NCBI RefSeq assembly: GCF_007725405.1
Contig: NZ_CP042163.1
Span: 372,001 to 436,000 of the forward strand
From: Shouchella miscanthi
Lineage (GTDB): Bacteria; Bacillota; Bacilli; Bacillales; Bacillaceae_D
Direction: 5' to 3'
Length of the DNA: 64,000 nt
The notes beneath the pieces were generated by a model, which ran no database searches, was not told the origin of the DNA, and worked only from the letters and a program-made list of their open reading frames with translations. This document shows positions 16,385 to 25,388 of the stretch, piece by piece (the first letter of the stretch is position 1; each line of letters starts with the position of its first letter). The position numbers and the translations under genes were made by a program.

Positions 16385-16423
16385 AAAAAAAGAGCGACAC
16401 CCCATCGTAATGAAGTGACGCTC
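16385..16423 (-). terminator. Terminator of ahpC-ahpF
   Basis: On the leftward strand, a nine-base stem with one mismatch (GAGCGTCAC with GTGTCGCTC) is followed by a T7 run. It lies just after the ahpF stop. Confidence 0.75.
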
Positions 16424-16429
16424 CCAGTG

Positions 16430-17959
16430 TTAATTTCTTATCATATAGTCAAAAGCACCGAGTGACGCGGTAGCACCTGAGCCCATAGAAATAATAATTT
16501 GGTTGTACGCACTGTCTGTGCAGTCTCCTGCGGCAAACAATCCAGGTACATTAGTAGAGCCATGCTTATCAACAACAATTTCACCCATGCGATTACGTTC
16601 AACCGTGTCATCTAACCATTCTGTGTTTGGTACGAGACCAATTTGAACGAAAACCCCTTGCAGGGCAACATGATGAATTTCTTCCGTTTCACGGTCTTTG
16701 TAGGAGATTCCATTTACGTGAGAATCACCTGTAATTTCCGTTGTTTGTGCATTGGTAATAATGGTTACGTTTGGTAGGCTGTTTGCACGATCTTGTAGAA
16801 CATTATCTGCTTTAAGTTCAGATGCAAACTCAAGAACCGTTACGTGATTCACAATTCCTGCAAGATCAATTGCCGCTTCAATCCCGGAGTTTCCTCCGCC
16901 AATAACAGCAACGTCTTTCCCTTCAAATAACGGACCATCGCAGTGAGGGCAATAAGCTACACCTTTGTTTTTGTACTCTTGTTCTCCAGGCACATTCACG
17001 TTTCGCCAACGAGCACCTGTTGACAAAATAACAGTCTTGGCTTTAAGAACAGCGTCATTCTCAAGTGTCACTTCAAACAGGTCTTTCTTTTCTAAGCGTT
17101 TTGCAGTTTGAAGATTCATGACGTCCACATTATAGGTTTTGACATGTTCTTCTAAACTAGCAGCAAGCTTAGGACCTTCTGTTGACGGTACACTAATAAA
17201 GTTTTCAATGCTTAGTGTATCAAGAACCTGTCCACCAAAGCGTTCCGCTACGATACCGGTGCGTATTCCTTTACGAGCTGCATAAATAGCTGCGCTGGAA
17301 CCAGCCGGACCGCCACCGACAATAAGAACATCAAATGGATCTTTGCTTGTTAGCTCATCTGCGTCAACGCTAACGCCCATTTTAGCGATCATTTCTTCTA
17401 TAGTCATACGTCCGCTACCAAACGGTTGACCGTTCATGAACACTGTAGGCACAGCCATAATTTCTTTTTCTTCCACTTCTTGTTTAAATGCAGCACCATC
17501 AATCATTGTGTGTGTGATGTTCGGGTTTACCACACTCATCAGATTCAGCGCTTGAACCACATCTGGGCAGTTGTGACAAGATAAGCTGATATAGGATTCA
17601 AAATGATGCTCGCCATCAATGCCTTTAATTTGATCAATAATAGCTTGGTCGACCTTAGGTGGTCGTCCACTCACCTGAAGCAACGCCAAAACAAGCGATG
17701 TAAACTCATGACCTAAAGGAACACCGGCGAATACAACGCCGGTGTCCTCTCCAACACGATTTACACTAAAGCTTGGCGTTCTTGGCAGAGCTGCTTTTTC
17801 AAGCGTAATTTTCGTAGACATTGCTGACAGTTCGTCAAGAAGCTCGACCATTTCTTTTGAAACGTCATCGTCGCCAGCATGTACTTTAATAACAATGTCA
17901 TTTTCCAGTAACGCCATGTACTGGTTTAATTGTGTCTTAATCTCTGCTGCAAGAGCCAT
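16430..17959 (-). CDS. ahpF: Alkyl hydroperoxide reductase subunit F
   Basis: A 509-residue flavoprotein disulfide reductase that passes electrons from NADH to AhpC. The N-terminal twin-thioredoxin domain holds CHNCPDV (about residue 128); the FAD domain begins [21 protein letters not shown] (split here as [10 protein letters not shown]); the second redox pair is YCPHCDG near residue 345; [12 protein letters not shown] marks NADH binding and AAGDCTD the FAD end. It follows ahpC by 14 bases on the same strand, the usual ahpCF order, and is covered by the same PerR-like promoter. Confidence 0.96.
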   Translation of the reverse strand: MALAAEIKTQLNQYMALLENDIVIKVHAGDDDVSKEMVELLDELSAMSTKITLEKAALPRTPSFSVNRVGEDTGVVFAGVPLGHEFTSLVLALLQVSGRPPKVDQAIIDQIKGIDGEHHFESYISLSCHNCPDVVQALNLMSVVNPNITHTMIDGAAFKQEVEEKEIMAVPTVFMNGQPFGSGRMTIEEMIAKMGVSVDADELTSKDPFDVLIVGGGPAGSSAAIYAARKGIRTGIVAERFGGQVLDTLSIENFISVPSTEGPKLAASLEEHVKTYNVDVMNLQTAKRLEKKDLFEVTLENDAVLKAKTVILSTGARWRNVNVPGEQEYKNKGVAYCPHCDGPLFEGKDVAVIGGGNSGIEAAIDLAGIVNHVTVLEFASELKADNVLQDRANSLPNVTIITNAQTTEITGDSHVNGISYKDRETEEIHHVALQGVFVQIGLVPNTEWLDDTVERNRMGEIVVDKHGSTNVPGLFAAGDCTDSAYNQIIISMGSGATASLGAFDYMIRN

Positions 17960-17973
17960 CTTTATAACACTCC

Positions 17974-18537
17974 TTAGATTTTACCTACTAGGTCAAGGCT
18001 TGGTGTAAGTGTTTCAGTACCTTCTTCCCATTTAGCAGGGCATACTTCACCTGGGTTGTTACGTACATATTGTGCTGCTTTAATTTTGTTTACAAGCGTG
18101 CTCGCGTCACGACCGATACCATCAGCGTTAATTTCAACTGCTTGAATAACACCTTCTGGATCTAAAATAAATGTTCCACGATCAGCTAGGCCTGAAGCTT
18201 CGTTTAATACTTGGAAATCACGAGAAATCGCTTGTGACGGATCACCGATCATTGTGTACGTGATTTTACCAATTTTTTCAGAGCTATCGTGCCAGCCTTT
18301 GTGCACGAAGTGCGTGTCTGTAGAAACAGAATAGATTTCTGCACCAAGAGATTTTAGTTCTTCATATTGATTTTGAAGATCCTCTAATTCTGTTGGACAT
18401 ACGAAGCTGAAATCAGCAGGGTAGAAGCAAACGACGCTCCACTGACCTTTCATTGATTCGTCTGTAACCTCAACGAATTCACCATTTCTATATGCTTGTG
18501 CTGTGAATGGTTGTACTTGTTTACCGATAAGTGACAT
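17974..18537 (-). CDS. ahpC: Alkyl hydroperoxide reductase subunit C (typical 2-Cys peroxiredoxin)
   Basis: A 187-residue peroxiredoxin that reduces hydrogen peroxide and organic peroxides. [17 protein letters not shown] contains the peroxidatic Cys (about residue 47), and [13 protein letters not shown] near the C-terminus carries the resolving Cys. ATG 18537 is used: AGGAGG lies 8 bases before it, whereas the in-frame TTG six bases upstream is badly placed. First gene of ahpCF, with a PerR-type box over the transcription start. Confidence 0.96.
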   Translation of the reverse strand: MSLIGKQVQPFTAQAYRNGEFVEVTDESMKGQWSVVCFYPADFSFVCPTELEDLQNQYEELKSLGAEIYSVSTDTHFVHKGWHDSSEKIGKITYTMIGDPSQAISRDFQVLNEASGLADRGTFILDPEGVIQAVEINADGIGRDASTLVNKIKAAQYVRNNPGEVCPAKWEEGTETLTPSLDLVGKI

Positions 18538-18580
18538 GAACAATTCCTCCTAATGTTAAATCTAAGCATATGTGCTTAAA

Positions 18581-18634
18581 TTGTATTAATTCTAATTATG
18601 TACTAATTATTGAATAAAGATGTTCGTTTGTCAA
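18581..18634 (-). promoter_or_regulatory. ahpC promoter with PerR-type box
   Basis: On the leftward strand TTGACA (18629-18634), a 17-base spacer and AATAAT (18606-18611) form a sigma-A promoter. TTGTATTAATTCTAA at 18581-18595 matches the PerR box TTATAATNATTATAA at 12 of 14 fixed positions and lies just after the predicted transcription start. Derepression by peroxide is the expected behaviour. Confidence 0.7.
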
Positions 18635-18650
18635 TGCCTTTCTCGAAAGT

Positions 18651-18680
18651 TTGACAATCGACACAGAATGTTTCTATTTA
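18651..18680 (+). promoter_or_regulatory. Candidate rightward promoter divergent from ahpC
   Basis: TTGACA (18651-18656), 18 bases, TATTTA (18675-18680). It would drive the short unit that ends at the strong terminator at 18983-19026. Confidence 0.45.
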
Positions 18681-18747
18681 GCGATATGAAAGGGATAGTT
18701 AACTGAATTTTTTATCAATAAAATAAATTCCTTCTATGACAGTGTGG

Positions 18748-18780
18748 TAAGCGTTTTCTTTTCAAATGAGAAAACGCTTA
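18748..18780. repeat. 12-base perfect inverted repeat with cre-like arms
   Basis: TAAGCGTTTTCT and its exact complement AGAAAACGCTTA are separated by nine bases. Each arm includes the cre-like core GAAAACGCTT. In RNA it would form a strong hairpin just before the small frame at 18813; it lacks a T-run, so it is not a normal terminator. Confidence 0.7.
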
Positions 18781-18812
18781 TGTAAATGAGAGGAAGTAAT
18801 AGCAGAAAATCA

Positions 18813-18977
18813 ATGGTTTTTAAATTTAAAAACGTGTTTGGTTTCCTTCGTGATGAAGTTGCAGCATCTTTTAAAATAGTTGACCGACTTAGGAAAAGAG
18901 AAATCGGAAGAATGTTTTTTCAAATGTGTATCGTTTTTCTCAATAGGCTTAGAAAAAGAATAACGAATGGAATGTAA
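18813..18977 (+). CDS. Doubtful 54-aa basic small protein
   Basis: A 54-codon frame rich in Phe, Arg and Lys (FKFKNVFGFLRDEVAASF, DRLRKREIGRMFFQM). It lies between a divergent promoter and a strong terminator, which favours transcription, but AGGAAG is about 16 bases from the ATG and no family is recognised. The transcript may equally be a non-coding RNA. Confidence 0.3.
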   Translation: MVFKFKNVFGFLRDEVAASFKIVDRLRKREIGRMFFQMCIVFLNRLRKRITNGM

Positions 18978-18982
18978 AAAAT

Positions 18983-19026
18983 GTATCAGATGAACGTCTT
19001 CGGGATTGTTGATCTGATACGTTTTT
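18983..19026 (+). terminator. Strong terminator of a short transcript
   Basis: GTATCAGAT pairs with ATCTGATAC, with a second inner helix closed by a TTCGG loop, and is followed by GTTTTTTG. It lies six bases after the doubtful small frame. Confidence 0.8.
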
Positions 19027-19054
19027 TGTGTAGAGGTTGCTTTAAACTTACCCA

Positions 19055-20506
19055 TTAAATATGTTGCTTTCGATTCGCTTTAGCTTGATGACGATTAAAA
19101 GGAAGCGGATTTGGATGATTGATGACTCTTTGTAAGCCTCCTCGAAAAAGGGTATCTTTCCATTTATCAGGTTGAAAGGGAAGAAAAGGATACAAATAAG
19201 GTGTACCGATGGAATGAAGTTTAGCCATTAGTAAAAGTAAAACCGTCGTTCCTAAAAACAGTCCTGCAAATCCAAAAAAGTGAGCAAGAATGATGAACGA
19301 TAAACGCATAAAGAAAATGGGTGAAAGCAGTCCTCTGTGGAGAACTGGAAAACTAGATATGTAGCAAATCCCGATAATGACGATGGTGACCGGATGAAAT
19401 AAATTAACATCAGTTGCCACATCACTAATTAACATCGTTCCGATAAATGTAACGGCAAAGATAACATTCCCCGGCAATCGATAGGAACCATCCATGATCA
19501 CTTGCATGAGTAGGATGACAAAGAGCAATTCAATCGTAAAAGGAGCAAGAGTATCATGGGTCTTAATTAATTGTTCGTGTAAATCTCTTGGGATGAGATC
19601 TAAATGAAACCGTTCAATAGCCACAATAATAGCTGGAGTAAACGTAGCAATAAAAAAGTACGCATAACGCAATGGTCTTGACCCGAATTTTCCGAAGTCC
19701 GATAAATAGTCATCTTGATTTTGAAAAAAATGATAGAAAATGCTTGGTGCAAGTAAAGCAAGAGGGGAACCTTCTACTAAAATAACAACTCGACCGGCAG
19801 CTAGAGCCATTGCGCACGCATCAGGTCGGTCTATTGACATCGTTCGCGGAAATAATAAACCATCGCCTTCTAGTGCATCTGTAGCGAGTTGATTAATAAT
19901 GGCCTGACTAACATTGATATTGTTTAATCGTGTTTTAACTTCTTCAACGATAGCTGGGTTTGATACACCATGAACTGATAGGATGGCAATTTCTTTTTTT
20001 GCTTCAGAACCAATAGAAAGGGTTTCTATGACAAGATTAGGGCTTCGGTAATAATTTCTTAACAAATTTAGATTAACTGAAATGTCTTCTGTCAAGCCGG
20101 AAGCTGGACCTTCGTAAACGCTACTGCTGAGCGGAACTTCTACACTTCTAACACGCCAATTTGAACAGTTAAATAAATAGCCTTCCTCTTTATTGAACAT
20201 AAGAAGGGCTCTTCCATTAACGAGACCATCCACACATTCATCGACTGTAGAAGCCATTGACGGTTCTCCATCTTTAAAGATACTCCCTAATTGATCATAT
20301 GTAACCGACTGCTTAACGAGCTGTTGAATCGGAGCTAGTAAAAAAGAGTGAATTTTTTGCTCATCCACTGTATTAGGAAGATAGAGGAGCTCAGCATGAA
20401 TATCTAATCCGATAGTAACAGACAGTGATCGGATCGCATCCTTAGTGTGGAACCGTTGTTGAATAAGGTGCACATTTTGTTTTAAGTGAGCCGTTAATGT
20501 CCTCAT
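19055..20506 (-). CDS. GerA-family spore germination protein, A-type subunit, orphan
   Basis: A 483-residue GerAA-like protein of the spore inner-membrane germinant receptor. The soluble first half has the family blocks EGPASGLTEDISVNLNLLRN, VEEVKTRLNNINV and DRPDACAMALAAGRVVILVEG; four to five membrane helices follow from about residue 280. It departs from the usual GPREGFxED and TERPD motifs (GPASGLTED, IDRPD). The B and C subunits that normally follow are absent; the next gene is ahpC. ATG 20506 has AAAGGG nearby, unlike the ATG 30 bases upstream. Expected to be expressed in the forespore. Confidence 0.85.
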   Translation of the reverse strand: MRTLTAHLKQNVHLIQQRFHTKDAIRSLSVTIGLDIHAELLYLPNTVDEQKIHSFLLAPIQQLVKQSVTYDQLGSIFKDGEPSMASTVDECVDGLVNGRALLMFNKEEGYLFNCSNWRVRSVEVPLSSSVYEGPASGLTEDISVNLNLLRNYYRSPNLVIETLSIGSEAKKEIAILSVHGVSNPAIVEEVKTRLNNINVSQAIINQLATDALEGDGLLFPRTMSIDRPDACAMALAAGRVVILVEGSPLALLAPSIFYHFFQNQDDYLSDFGKFGSRPLRYAYFFIATFTPAIIVAIERFHLDLIPRDLHEQLIKTHDTLAPFTIELLFVILLMQVIMDGSYRLPGNVIFAVTFIGTMLISDVATDVNLFHPVTIVIIGICYISSFPVLHRGLLSPIFFMRLSFIILAHFFGFAGLFLGTTVLLLLMAKLHSIGTPYLYPFLPFQPDKWKDTLFRGGLQRVINHPNPLPFNRHQAKANRKQHI

Positions 20507-20650
20507 GCAAATTCGCCCTTTTTGACTAAGATGCATATAGTTTGCATCAAGCTAGTTGAATTATACAGTTCACTGCTATAAGGCAAAATGGATGCACCAT
20601 TTATAGGCAAATGCGTAGAATGTATCAATGTCAATAGGGAGGTTTTAAGT

Positions 20651-21085
20651 ATGCAAGATCATCGCTTCATGTCGTCGTTCTTCCCGCCTGGTGGTGGAGG
20701 CGGATCGATTGGCCCCTTTCCTGGGCAAGGTGGTCCAGGATATCCCCCGGGACCTCCAGGGAGTGGATCATTCCCTGGGTTTCCTACGCCAGGAGGTGGT
20801 TCTTCTCAAGGACCCCAACCAGGTCAAGGGGGAGGAGAACCACCAGGTCCGCCTCCAGGAAATCCACCTCAGCTTCAATCGGTTGGCACATTTGCTGTAG
20901 ATCCAGGCGCTATTAGAGGGTGTTTATTCCGATACACGTACTTGCGCTTAAATAATGGCGAACAATTTTGGTTTTATCCAACCTTTGTAGGAAGACAATC
21001 AGTCGCTGGTTACCGGTGGTTTATTTTCAGGTGGGTTTACTTTGGAATCGATACACGACGAATTAGTGCTTTTCAATGTGTGTAA
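20651..21085 (+). CDS. Gly/Pro-rich protein with conserved aromatic C-terminal domain
   Basis: A 144-residue protein. Residues about 10-80 are almost only Gly, Pro, Gln and Ser (for example PPGGGGGSIGPFPGQGG, GYPPGPPGSG), collagen-like without a strict triplet repeat. The last 55 residues form a compact aromatic domain with two Cys (AIRGCLFRYTYLRLNNG, FWFYPTFVGRQSV, ending FQCV). GGAGG lies 9 bases before ATG 20651. Similar low-complexity plus Cys-domain proteins occur on Bacillus spore surfaces, and the neighbour is a germination gene, so a spore role is plausible but unproven. Confidence 0.65.
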   Translation: MQDHRFMSSFFPPGGGGGSIGPFPGQGGPGYPPGPPGSGSFPGFPTPGGGSSQGPQPGQGGGEPPGPPPGNPPQLQSVGTFAVDPGAIRGCLFRYTYLRLNNGEQFWFYPTFVGRQSVAGYRWFIFRWVYFGIDTRRISAFQCV

Positions 21086-21094
21086 AAAGGAAAG

Positions 21095-21126
21095 AAAGAA
21101 GAGAAATCATTTTCTCTTCTTTTTAT
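21095..21126 (+). terminator. Terminator after the Gly/Pro-rich gene
   Basis: A 12-base stem AAAGAAGAGAAA with its complement, loop TCAT, then TTTT. Confidence 0.8.
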
Positions 21127-21240
21127 TTTGAAAATAAGAGGGATTGAGACAAAGAAGGAGGATATGGAAGAAAATCTCTCTTAGCTTACTCTTAACGTCG
21201 ATCACTCCTCTTATTGATACATAATCTCTACTAATACTGT

Positions 21241-21269
21241 TTGCGAAAATGTGACCAGCATCCTATCAT
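21241..21269 (+). promoter_or_regulatory. Candidate sigma-A promoter before ectA
   Basis: TTGCGA (21241-21246), 17 bases, TATCAT (21264-21269), about 105 bases before the ectA start. Confidence 0.45.
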
Positions 21270-21307
21270 TAAAAAGGGTTGAAAATGTCGTTCATTTACA
21301 ATTTGTG

Positions 21308-21332
21308 GTTTTGATTAAAGAGAAGCGGGTAA
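21308..21332 (+). promoter_or_regulatory. Candidate sigma-B promoter before ectA
   Basis: GTTTTG (21308-21313), 13 bases, GGGTAA (21327-21332), close to the general-stress consensus GTTTaa-N13-GGGTAT. It would add general-stress control to ectoine synthesis. Confidence 0.45.
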
Positions 21333-21375
21333 AAGAAAGGCGAACAACGTTGTAAAAAAAATAGGGGAGGCGCAT

Positions 21376-21870
21376 ATGGCACAGACACCAGTATTAACCC
21401 TCGAAAAACCGACTGTTGAAGATGGAGCTTCGATGTGGCAACTAGCTGAAACATCAACGCTTGATTCCAACTCAGTTTACAAGTATATCATGATGTGTGA
21501 ATATTTTGACGAAACGTGTATTGTTGCGCGAGAAAACGATGAAGTTGTTGGCTTTATTACTGGTTTTATTCCGCCTAAACAAGCAGACACCCTCTTTATT
21601 TGGCAAGTTGGTGTTGCTGAATCACAACGAGGTAAGGGGCTTGCTTTAGATCTATTAGAACGACTAATTGAACGAGACGCATGTAAGAATGTAAGATACG
21701 TTGAGGCAACTGTAACGCCTTCAAACAAAGCATCTCAATCCCTTTTTAAAAAGCTAGCACGTAGTCAAGGAACGGAATGCAACGTGTTTGATTGTTTTGG
21801 TGAGGAGCTATTTCCAGATGATCAGCATGAAGAAGAAAAAACATTTCGCATTGGACCAATTAAGGGTTAA
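21376..21870 (+). CDS. ectA: L-2,4-diaminobutyrate N-acetyltransferase
   Basis: A 164-residue GNAT enzyme that acetylates L-2,4-diaminobutyrate, the second step of ectoine synthesis. [25 protein letters not shown] (shortened: [17 protein letters not shown]) and [17 protein letters not shown] match EctA, and the acetyl-CoA loop is [22 protein letters not shown] precedes ATG 21376. First gene of ectABC with a 19-base gap to ectB. Two candidate promoters lie upstream. No ectD (hydroxyectoine) and no linked aspartokinase are in the window. Confidence 0.96.
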   Translation: MAQTPVLTLEKPTVEDGASMWQLAETSTLDSNSVYKYIMMCEYFDETCIVARENDEVVGFITGFIPPKQADTLFIWQVGVAESQRGKGLALDLLERLIERDACKNVRYVEATVTPSNKASQSLFKKLARSQGTECNVFDCFGEELFPDDQHEEEKTFRIGPIKG

Positions 21871-21889
21871 GAATACAAGGAGGAAAACC

Positions 21890-23173
21890 GTGAATAAAAC
21901 AGACATGAAGATTTTTGAAGAAAAAGAATCTGAAGTAAGAAGCTATTGCAGAAGTTTCCCAGCTGTATTTACAAAAGCCAAAGGATCAACGATGTGGGAT
22001 GAAGACGGAAATGAGTATATTGATTTTTTTGCAGGCGCTGGTGCATTAAACTACGGTCATAATGACGAAAAAATGAAACAGGCCCTCGTTGACTATATCA
22101 TGAGTGACGGGATTACCCATTCATTAGATATGGCAACATCACCGAAAGCAACCTTTTTAACAGCCTTTAATCAAATCATATTAGAACCAAGAGGATTAAA
22201 CTACAAAGTGATGTTTCCCGGTCCAACAGGGACAAATACAGTTGAAGCTGCTTTAAAGTTAGCTCGTAAAGTGACAGGGCGCACAGATATTATTAGCTTC
22301 ACAAACGGATTTCATGGAATGACAATTGGATCACTTTCAGTAACCGGTAATGCTTTTAAGCGAAAAGGTGCTGGAATTCCATTGACTAATGTTGTAACGA
22401 TGCCGTACGACAATTTTCTAACAGATGAATTAGATACACTTGATTATCTCGAGCAATTTTTGACTGAAGGTGGATCCGGAGTTGACATACCTGCAGCAGT
22501 AATTCTTGAAACGGTACAAGGCGAAGGTGGTATTAATGCCGCACGTACGGAATGGTTACAGCGATTAGAGCGTTTATGTAAGGAACACGACATCTTAATG
22601 ATTATTGATGATGTGCAAGCTGGTATTGGTCGAACAGGAACGTTTTTTAGCTTTGAAGAAGCCGGACTCACCCCTGATATTGTGTGTCTGTCCAAATCAA
22701 TTGGTGGGTACGGGCTACCTCTTGCATTAACATTGTTTAAACCAGAATTAGATATTTGGGAGCCGGGTGAGCATAACGGTACATTTAGAGGCAACAATCA
22801 TGCCTTTGTTACGGCTACAGTGGCTTTAGAAAATTGGAAAACACCAGATTTTCAAGATTCTATTCAGAGAAAAGCTGAACTCGTGCATCATTTCTTAACT
22901 GCGATTGTGGAGAAATATCCAGATTTAAAAGGTACTGTTAAAGGTAGAGGACTTATGAAAGGGATTCGCTGCGAAGACTGTTCATTAGCCGGATCGGTCG
23001 CTGCAGAAGCGTTTAAAAGAGGCTTGATTATGGAAACAGCAGGGTTTGACGATGAAGTGTTCAAACTGTTTCCGGCAGTGACAATTCCTGAAGAAACGTT
23101 AAAAGCAGGGTTAGAAATTATTGAAGAAAGTGTGCGAGCAGCTTTAGGGATTAAAGAACCTATTTTAAATTAA
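21890..23173 (+). CDS. ectB: Diaminobutyrate-2-oxoglutarate transaminase
   Basis: A 427-residue PLP enzyme that makes L-2,4-diaminobutyrate from aspartate semialdehyde and glutamate, the first step of ectoine synthesis. Visible are the start [56 protein letters not shown], the Asp in [14 protein letters not shown] and the PLP Lys in [12 protein letters not shown]. The GTG at 21890 with AAGGAGG six bases before it gives the usual family length; a longer frame reaches back into ectA without a ribosome site. Confidence 0.96.
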   Translation: MNKTDMKIFEEKESEVRSYCRSFPAVFTKAKGSTMWDEDGNEYIDFFAGAGALNYGHNDEKMKQALVDYIMSDGITHSLDMATSPKATFLTAFNQIILEPRGLNYKVMFPGPTGTNTVEAALKLARKVTGRTDIISFTNGFHGMTIGSLSVTGNAFKRKGAGIPLTNVVTMPYDNFLTDELDTLDYLEQFLTEGGSGVDIPAAVILETVQGEGGINAARTEWLQRLERLCKEHDILMIIDDVQAGIGRTGTFFSFEEAGLTPDIVCLSKSIGGYGLPLALTLFKPELDIWEPGEHNGTFRGNNHAFVTATVALENWKTPDFQDSIQRKAELVHHFLTAIVEKYPDLKGTVKGRGLMKGIRCEDCSLAGSVAAEAFKRGLIMETAGFDDEVFKLFPAVTIPEETLKAGLEIIEESVRAALGIKEPILN

Positions 23174-23192
23174 CAGCTAGGAGGTCCTACAA

Positions 23193-23588
23193 ATGAAAGT
23201 AATCAAACTTGAAGATGTTCTAAATACAGAGCGAGATGTAGACGGTGGTAATTGGCGCAGTCAACGGCTTGTAGTAGAGAAAGATGGCGTGGGTTATTCT
23301 GTGCATGATACACAAATCCGTGCAGGTACGGAAACCCACTTATGGTATAAGCATCACCTTGAATCGGTTTATATTATTGAAGGTGAAGGCGAAGTTGAAA
23401 CCATTAAGGATGGTAAGGTATGGCCAGTAAAGAAATTCGAATGCTATGTGTTAGACGAGCATGATGAACATTACTTACGAGCGAAAACGGATATGAGAAT
23501 GGTTTGTGTATTTAATCCACCGACTACAGGTGAAGAAATTCACGATGAAGATGGCGCCTATCAATTACCAGAACATCTAAAAAAATAA
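23193..23588 (+). CDS. ectC: L-ectoine synthase
   Basis: A 131-residue cupin that closes N-gamma-acetyl-diaminobutyrate to ectoine, a compatible solute. [60 protein letters not shown] and [19 protein letters not shown] are the family's conserved blocks with the iron-binding residues. AGGAGG lies before ATG 23193. Last gene of the operon; instead of a plain terminator a nested palindromic repeat begins three bases after its stop. Confidence 0.97.
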   Translation: MKVIKLEDVLNTERDVDGGNWRSQRLVVEKDGVGYSVHDTQIRAGTETHLWYKHHLESVYIIEGEGEVETIKDGKVWPVKKFECYVLDEHDEHYLRAKTDMRMVCVFNPPTTGEEIHDEDGAYQLPEHLKK

Positions 23589-23590
23589 AG

Positions 23591-23869
23591 AAGAGGCTGG
23601 GACATAACTAAAAGTAGTATTTGAAAAGACGAATAGTCTAAAATATGCTGAGTAGCACCGCTACAGGAGAATCCTTCGCTTTCCGGGGACACGGCCTCAG
23701 CCTCCTCTGTGGAAAACCGCCACTCCAGAGTCTTCAGACACGTGCTGATCCCCCAGGAGTCTTCGGATTCTCCTTCCGTTAATTTTCATATAAAATAAAC
23801 GACGAACGTTCCTATTTTCAGGAATGTTCGTCATTTTGGTCTGTCTATCTACTTTTGTCCCAGCCTCTT
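23591..23869. repeat. Nested palindromic repeat element, about 280 bp
   Basis: The ends are a perfect 14-base inverted repeat (AAGAGGCTGGGACA at 23591-23604; complement at 23856-23869). Inside are a second inverted pair, AGGAGAATCC (23665) and GGATTCTCCT (23765-23774), and a hairpin GACGAACGTTCCT/AGGAATGTTCGTC (23801-23832). It has no coding frame. The GGCTGGGACA ends resemble dispersed intergenic repeats I know from Bacillaceae, possibly a MITE; it may also terminate ectABC. Copies elsewhere cannot be checked here. Confidence 0.7.
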
Positions 23870-23991
23870 TTCCTACGTTTAGTCAATAGGGTTTTTATAA
23901 TAATTCTGATGATGTTATTTTTAAATCTAGGCATAGGAAATAAACCTTATCCCTGTCTATTTTTAAATAAGGTTCCTATGGTATACTACAG

Positions 23992-25209
23992 TTATTGGTC
24001 CATTGAGACCGCGTGCGAGTAATCGTACTCTGTATGATTCCTAGCCATGGAATACATACACTTTATGAGCTTGTTCATACAAGCGACAACGGCAACCTTG
24101 TCCTTCTTGGGGGTAGGTTGCTTTTTTAATTTGTAATAATACTCGACAATATGATTAGGAGCTGCTTTCTGCTGGCGGATCATGTTCCGAATGATGAGAT
24201 ATAAAATCTTTCTCCCTTTGGGATTTCCACGTTTATTAATATGGTCTTGTCCATGATATTTGCCAGATTGATATCTGCGGATATCAATTCCCACGAAGGC
24301 GTTCACTTTTTTGTGATTTGAGAAGCGGGACAGATCACCAAGTTCCCCCATCACAAGAGCTGCACTAATTTCTCCAATACCAGGTACGCTAAGAAATAAA
24401 TCAAACTCAGGAAGGTTTTTGGCCTCCTCGATCAGTTCTTTAGATACGCGTTCTTTTTCTTCTAAAAGATGAAGAAGCTGACGCGCATAGTATCGTACCT
24501 TTTGAGTTTGAACACTCTCTGTAGAGACGGCTGGGTAAGAAGAGTGAGCGTAGCTCATGATCTCGACTGCTTTCTGTTTTGCGCGATTCTGTGAAATGTT
24601 TTTTAACGTATGATTGATGAGCTGATTTTTAATTTTTGTGATACTCGACCTTAAAACAAGATCGGGATGAGGAAAGAGCGCAATCAGACTTAAAGCGTAA
24701 GGTGTAATTCGACTCGAGAAAAATTGTTCAAGCTCTGGGAAACTAAGCTGGAGTGCATTGTGTAGATACATACGCATCCGTTTAATTTCCTCTTCAATCT
24801 CTTGATAAAAACGCGAGAGGTCACGCAGATGTTGATAGATGATGGATTGCGTTTGATTTTCCTCTCTTCTGTGAAGGGAATGAGACTGAGCTAATAAGTG
24901 GGCATCGTGTTTGTCGGTTTTCCAGCTTCTGAGTGTCCCTTGCTCAAGCTGTTTTTTAGCCTCTAACGGATTAAGAATACAGTAACGTAAAGCATTCCTT
25001 TGGCAAAACGTCTCCACTGGTTTAGAATAAATCCCTGTGGCTTCAAAGACAACGGTCACACTACCTGGAAGGGTCTGAATGTGATCGAATAGCTGTTGAA
25101 ATCCTAGTTGATTATGAGCAATTTCTTCTTCGTACAAACATCTTTGGTCTTGATAAATGACCGAGTAACTTTTCCCCATTGATACATCTAAAGCGACTAC
25201 AAACTCCAT
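23992..25209 (-). CDS. IS110-family transposase (DEDD plus Ser recombinase)
   Basis: A 405-residue IS110 recombinase. The N-terminal RuvC-like DEDD domain has Asp in FVVALDVSMGKS, Glu in VVFEATGIYSK (about residue 55) and the Asp pair in KTDKHDAHLLAQS (about residue 97). The middle is coiled-coil-like. The C-terminal Tnp domain has LSVPGIGEISAALVMGELGD, then RRYQSGKYHG with the catalytic Ser, and INKRGNPKGRK. Start: ATG 25209 or the adjoining ATG 25212, with AGAGGA just before. The gene is full length with all motifs, so the element may be active. Confidence 0.92.
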   Translation of the reverse strand: MEFVVALDVSMGKSYSVIYQDQRCLYEEEIAHNQLGFQQLFDHIQTLPGSVTVVFEATGIYSKPVETFCQRNALRYCILNPLEAKKQLEQGTLRSWKTDKHDAHLLAQSHSLHRREENQTQSIIYQHLRDLSRFYQEIEEEIKRMRMYLHNALQLSFPELEQFFSSRITPYALSLIALFPHPDLVLRSSITKIKNQLINHTLKNISQNRAKQKAVEIMSYAHSSYPAVSTESVQTQKVRYYARQLLHLLEEKERVSKELIEEAKNLPEFDLFLSVPGIGEISAALVMGELGDLSRFSNHKKVNAFVGIDIRRYQSGKYHGQDHINKRGNPKGRKILYLIIRNMIRQQKAAPNHIVEYYYKLKKQPTPKKDKVAVVACMNKLIKCMYSMARNHTEYDYSHAVSMDQ

Positions 25210-25324
25210 CATTGTTCCTCTTTTCATTTAGCATTGAAAGGTCTTCACTTAATCATTCCGATTCTAATTTCCTCTACACGAGCTCAATGGCCCCAACATA
25301 CTTAAACCTGATTCAGTAATGAAA

Positions 25325-25388
25325 GTGAAGAAGCTCGGTTTTTAATACGGATTCTAGATCCTTGAGGCTTAGGTCGAGCTTTCTTTCA
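25325..25388 (-). ncRNA. Candidate bridge RNA stem-loop in the IS110 non-coding end
   Basis: Within the region before the transposase start, AAGCTCG (25331-25337) pairs with CGAGCTT (25375-25381), extended outward by GTGAA/TTCAC across small bulges, and an inner GGAT/ATCC pair closes a loop. IS110 elements of this arrangement are known to encode a bridge RNA in the non-coding end before the gene; this is the only strong structure there. Target- and donor-binding loops were not assigned. Confidence 0.4.

Noticed and set aside
18819-19055. Leftward frame of about 80 codons opposite the short transcription unit
   Set aside because: It runs antisense through the terminator hairpin, has a biased Lys/Asn/His composition and no clear ribosome site; probably a shadow of AT-rich DNA.
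21376-23588. Hydroxyectoine capacity (ectD) or linked aspartokinase
   Set aside because: Neither gene is present next to ectABC in the window; only ectA, ectB and ectC are supported.
23591-23869. CRISPR array or riboswitch behind ectC
   Set aside because: There are inverted, not regularly spaced direct, repeats, and no downstream gene on the same strand for a riboswitch to control.
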